Assembly (NCBI RefSeq): GCF_025527015.1
Contig: NZ_JAODIM010000043.1
Span: forward strand, 1,054,001 to 1,118,000
Direction: 5' to 3'
Source: Winslowiella arboricola
GTDB taxonomy: Bacteria > Pseudomonadota > Gammaproteobacteria > Enterobacterales > Enterobacteriaceae
DNA: 64,000 nucleotides
The position numbers were made by a program, and so were the translations under genes. Shown one piece after another: positions 63,525-64,000 of this stretch (positions are counted from its first letter, which is position 1; each line of letters starts with the position of its first letter). The notes under the pieces are model-generated. The model was given only the letters and a program-made list of their open reading frames with translations. It searched no databases and had not been told where the DNA came from.

Positions 63525-63779
63525 ATGCAGGAGTTGTCGACGGAATCTCAGCTTTCTCAATATTTGAGTGAAGCCGGTGAGATTTATGCGTCCGAAGCAG
63601 AAGTTATCGGCGCCGTCATTAAGGAGATCGTTGCTTCCGGCAACCATGTCACCCATAAAGGTATTATTCTGAAGCTGATTGAAAAACTTGAAACCACCGC
63701 CGATGTGGTTACTCAGGATATTTACCGCCTTGCGCTTGAACTGATTGTCAGCCGCACACCCGATGATCCTGACTACTAG
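63525..63779 (+). CDS. ariR: AriR (YmgB) biofilm and acid-resistance regulator
   Basis: Protein of 84 aa, E. coli AriR being 88. SQYLSEAGEIYASEAEVIGAVIKEIVASGNHVTHKGIILKLIEKLETT and ALELIVSRTPDD match the family closely. AriR is a small helical dimer linked to acid resistance and biofilm control. It is the last of the three-gene series, with a hairpin beyond. Confidence 0.88.
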   Translation: MQELSTESQLSQYLSEAGEIYASEAEVIGAVIKEIVASGNHVTHKGIILKLIEKLETTADVVTQDIYRLALELIVSRTPDDPDY

Positions 63780-63793
63780 CCTGCATCCTCCAT

Positions 63794-63819
63794 GCTGACC
63801 AGAGATCCCTCTGGTCAGC
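63794..63819. terminator. Bidirectional hairpin between ariR and sad
   Basis: A perfect 11-bp stem gctgaccagag / ctctggtcagc with a 4-nt loop lies between convergent genes. It has no T-run. Confidence 0.65.
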
Positions 63820-63833
63820 TCACCCGTTAGCGC

Positions 63834-64000
63834 TTAGCCCTGACGGTTTTTCCATACGGTCTGAATATTACAGAACTCATGCAGTCCATACACTGACAGT
63901 TCACGTCCATAACCACTCTTCTTCACACCACCAAATGCCACGCGCGGGTCACTGGCGCTGTAGCCATTAATAAATACGCCGCCGCATTCGAGTCGGCAGG
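63834..64000 (-). CDS. sad: Succinate semialdehyde dehydrogenase Sad, C-terminal end (runs off right edge)
   Basis: The last 55 codons of an aldehyde dehydrogenase are visible; the 5' part lies outside the window. The tail CRLECGGVFINGYSASDPR, VAFGGVKKSGYGRELS and GLHEFCNIQTVWK matches the E. coli Sad (YneI) C-terminus nearly residue for residue, ending in NRQG. Sad oxidises succinate semialdehyde with NAD+ in GABA/putrescine use. Confidence 0.85.
   Translation of the reverse strand, partial: CRLECGGVFINGYSASDPRVAFGGVKKSGYGRELSVYGLHEFCNIQTVWKNRQG

Noticed and set aside
1-64000. tRNA, rRNA, insertion sequence, integrase, prophage or plasmid replication genes
   Set aside because: None could be recognised on either strand; the mobile-element signal is limited to the palindromic repeats and the antitoxin remnant.

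Overview
The window looks like a Pantoea-type member of the Enterobacterales (Erwiniaceae). Nearly every gene has a recognisable enterobacterial counterpart, coding is dense and fairly GC-rich, and the thiamine genes are in the compact order thiO-thiS-thiG-thiF. That order, together with a complete aerobactin operon and a large accessory load with no ribosomal, tRNA or core replication genes, fits the large universal Pantoea plasmid (LPP-1 type) better than a core chromosome. This placement is an inference from content; no replication or partition gene is visible.

Layout. 1-2202 (minus): fhuD and the first two thirds of fhuB, behind a Fur-like box. 2318-15797 (minus): an unbroken, translationally coupled aryl polyene (APE) cluster, apeC to apeR. 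It holds two carrier proteins, an AMP-ligase, three ketosynthase-type proteins, two dehydratases, a ketoreductase, a thioesterase, two acyltransferase-type proteins and an MMPL/LolA-like/lipoprotein export group. 16026-19134 (minus): a small lipoprotein, then a 2,3-diketo-L-gulonate reductase with a GPH-family sugar symporter. 19318-19705: three and three-quarter tandem copies of a 103-bp unit carrying two hairpins. 19731-24316 (minus): a marR-emrB-emrA-nodT drug-efflux operon. 24502-35667: a run of singletons and pairs (AraC, lipid kinase, LysR plus a Tat-exported amidohydrolase, glycerol dehydrogenase, two MFS/SDR genes, L-talarate/galactarate dehydratase with its LacI regulator, a GNAT, and an antitoxin remnant). 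35701-38857: LysR, metallo-beta-lactamase-fold hydrolase, DUF2946 and CopC.

39101-42206 (plus): TPP riboswitch and thiOSGF, with a ThiF that carries a rhodanese-like tail. 42207-50189 (minus): iucABCD-iutA behind a strong Fur box. 50346-53028 (minus): hcp-hcr behind an NsrR-type operator. 53257-60988: a catabolic locus (GlxA/AraC-type regulator, MFS importer, YddG exporter, then a DapA-family lyase, an aldehyde dehydrogenase and an FAD amine/amino-acid oxidoreductase in one operon). 61112-63779: small stress or biofilm connector genes, including the ycgZ-ymgA-ariR series and a fourth, divergent family member. 63834-64000 (minus): the C-terminus of sad (succinate semialdehyde dehydrogenase).

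How it fits together. Iron is a main theme: ferric aerobactin made by IucABCD enters through IutA and, in known systems, crosses the inner membrane through FhuCDB, two of whose components lie at the left edge. APE pigments (oxidative protection), Hcp/Hcr (nitric oxide stress), drug efflux, CopC and the YmgB-family proteins form a stress and surface-survival set. Dehydratase, reductase and dehydrogenase loci widen the use of plant-derived sugar acids, polyols and amino compounds. The least explained items are the 103-bp double-hairpin repeats with a degenerate relative elsewhere, a probable small RNA or attenuated leader at 31445-31605, and the upstream ORF coupled to thiO.
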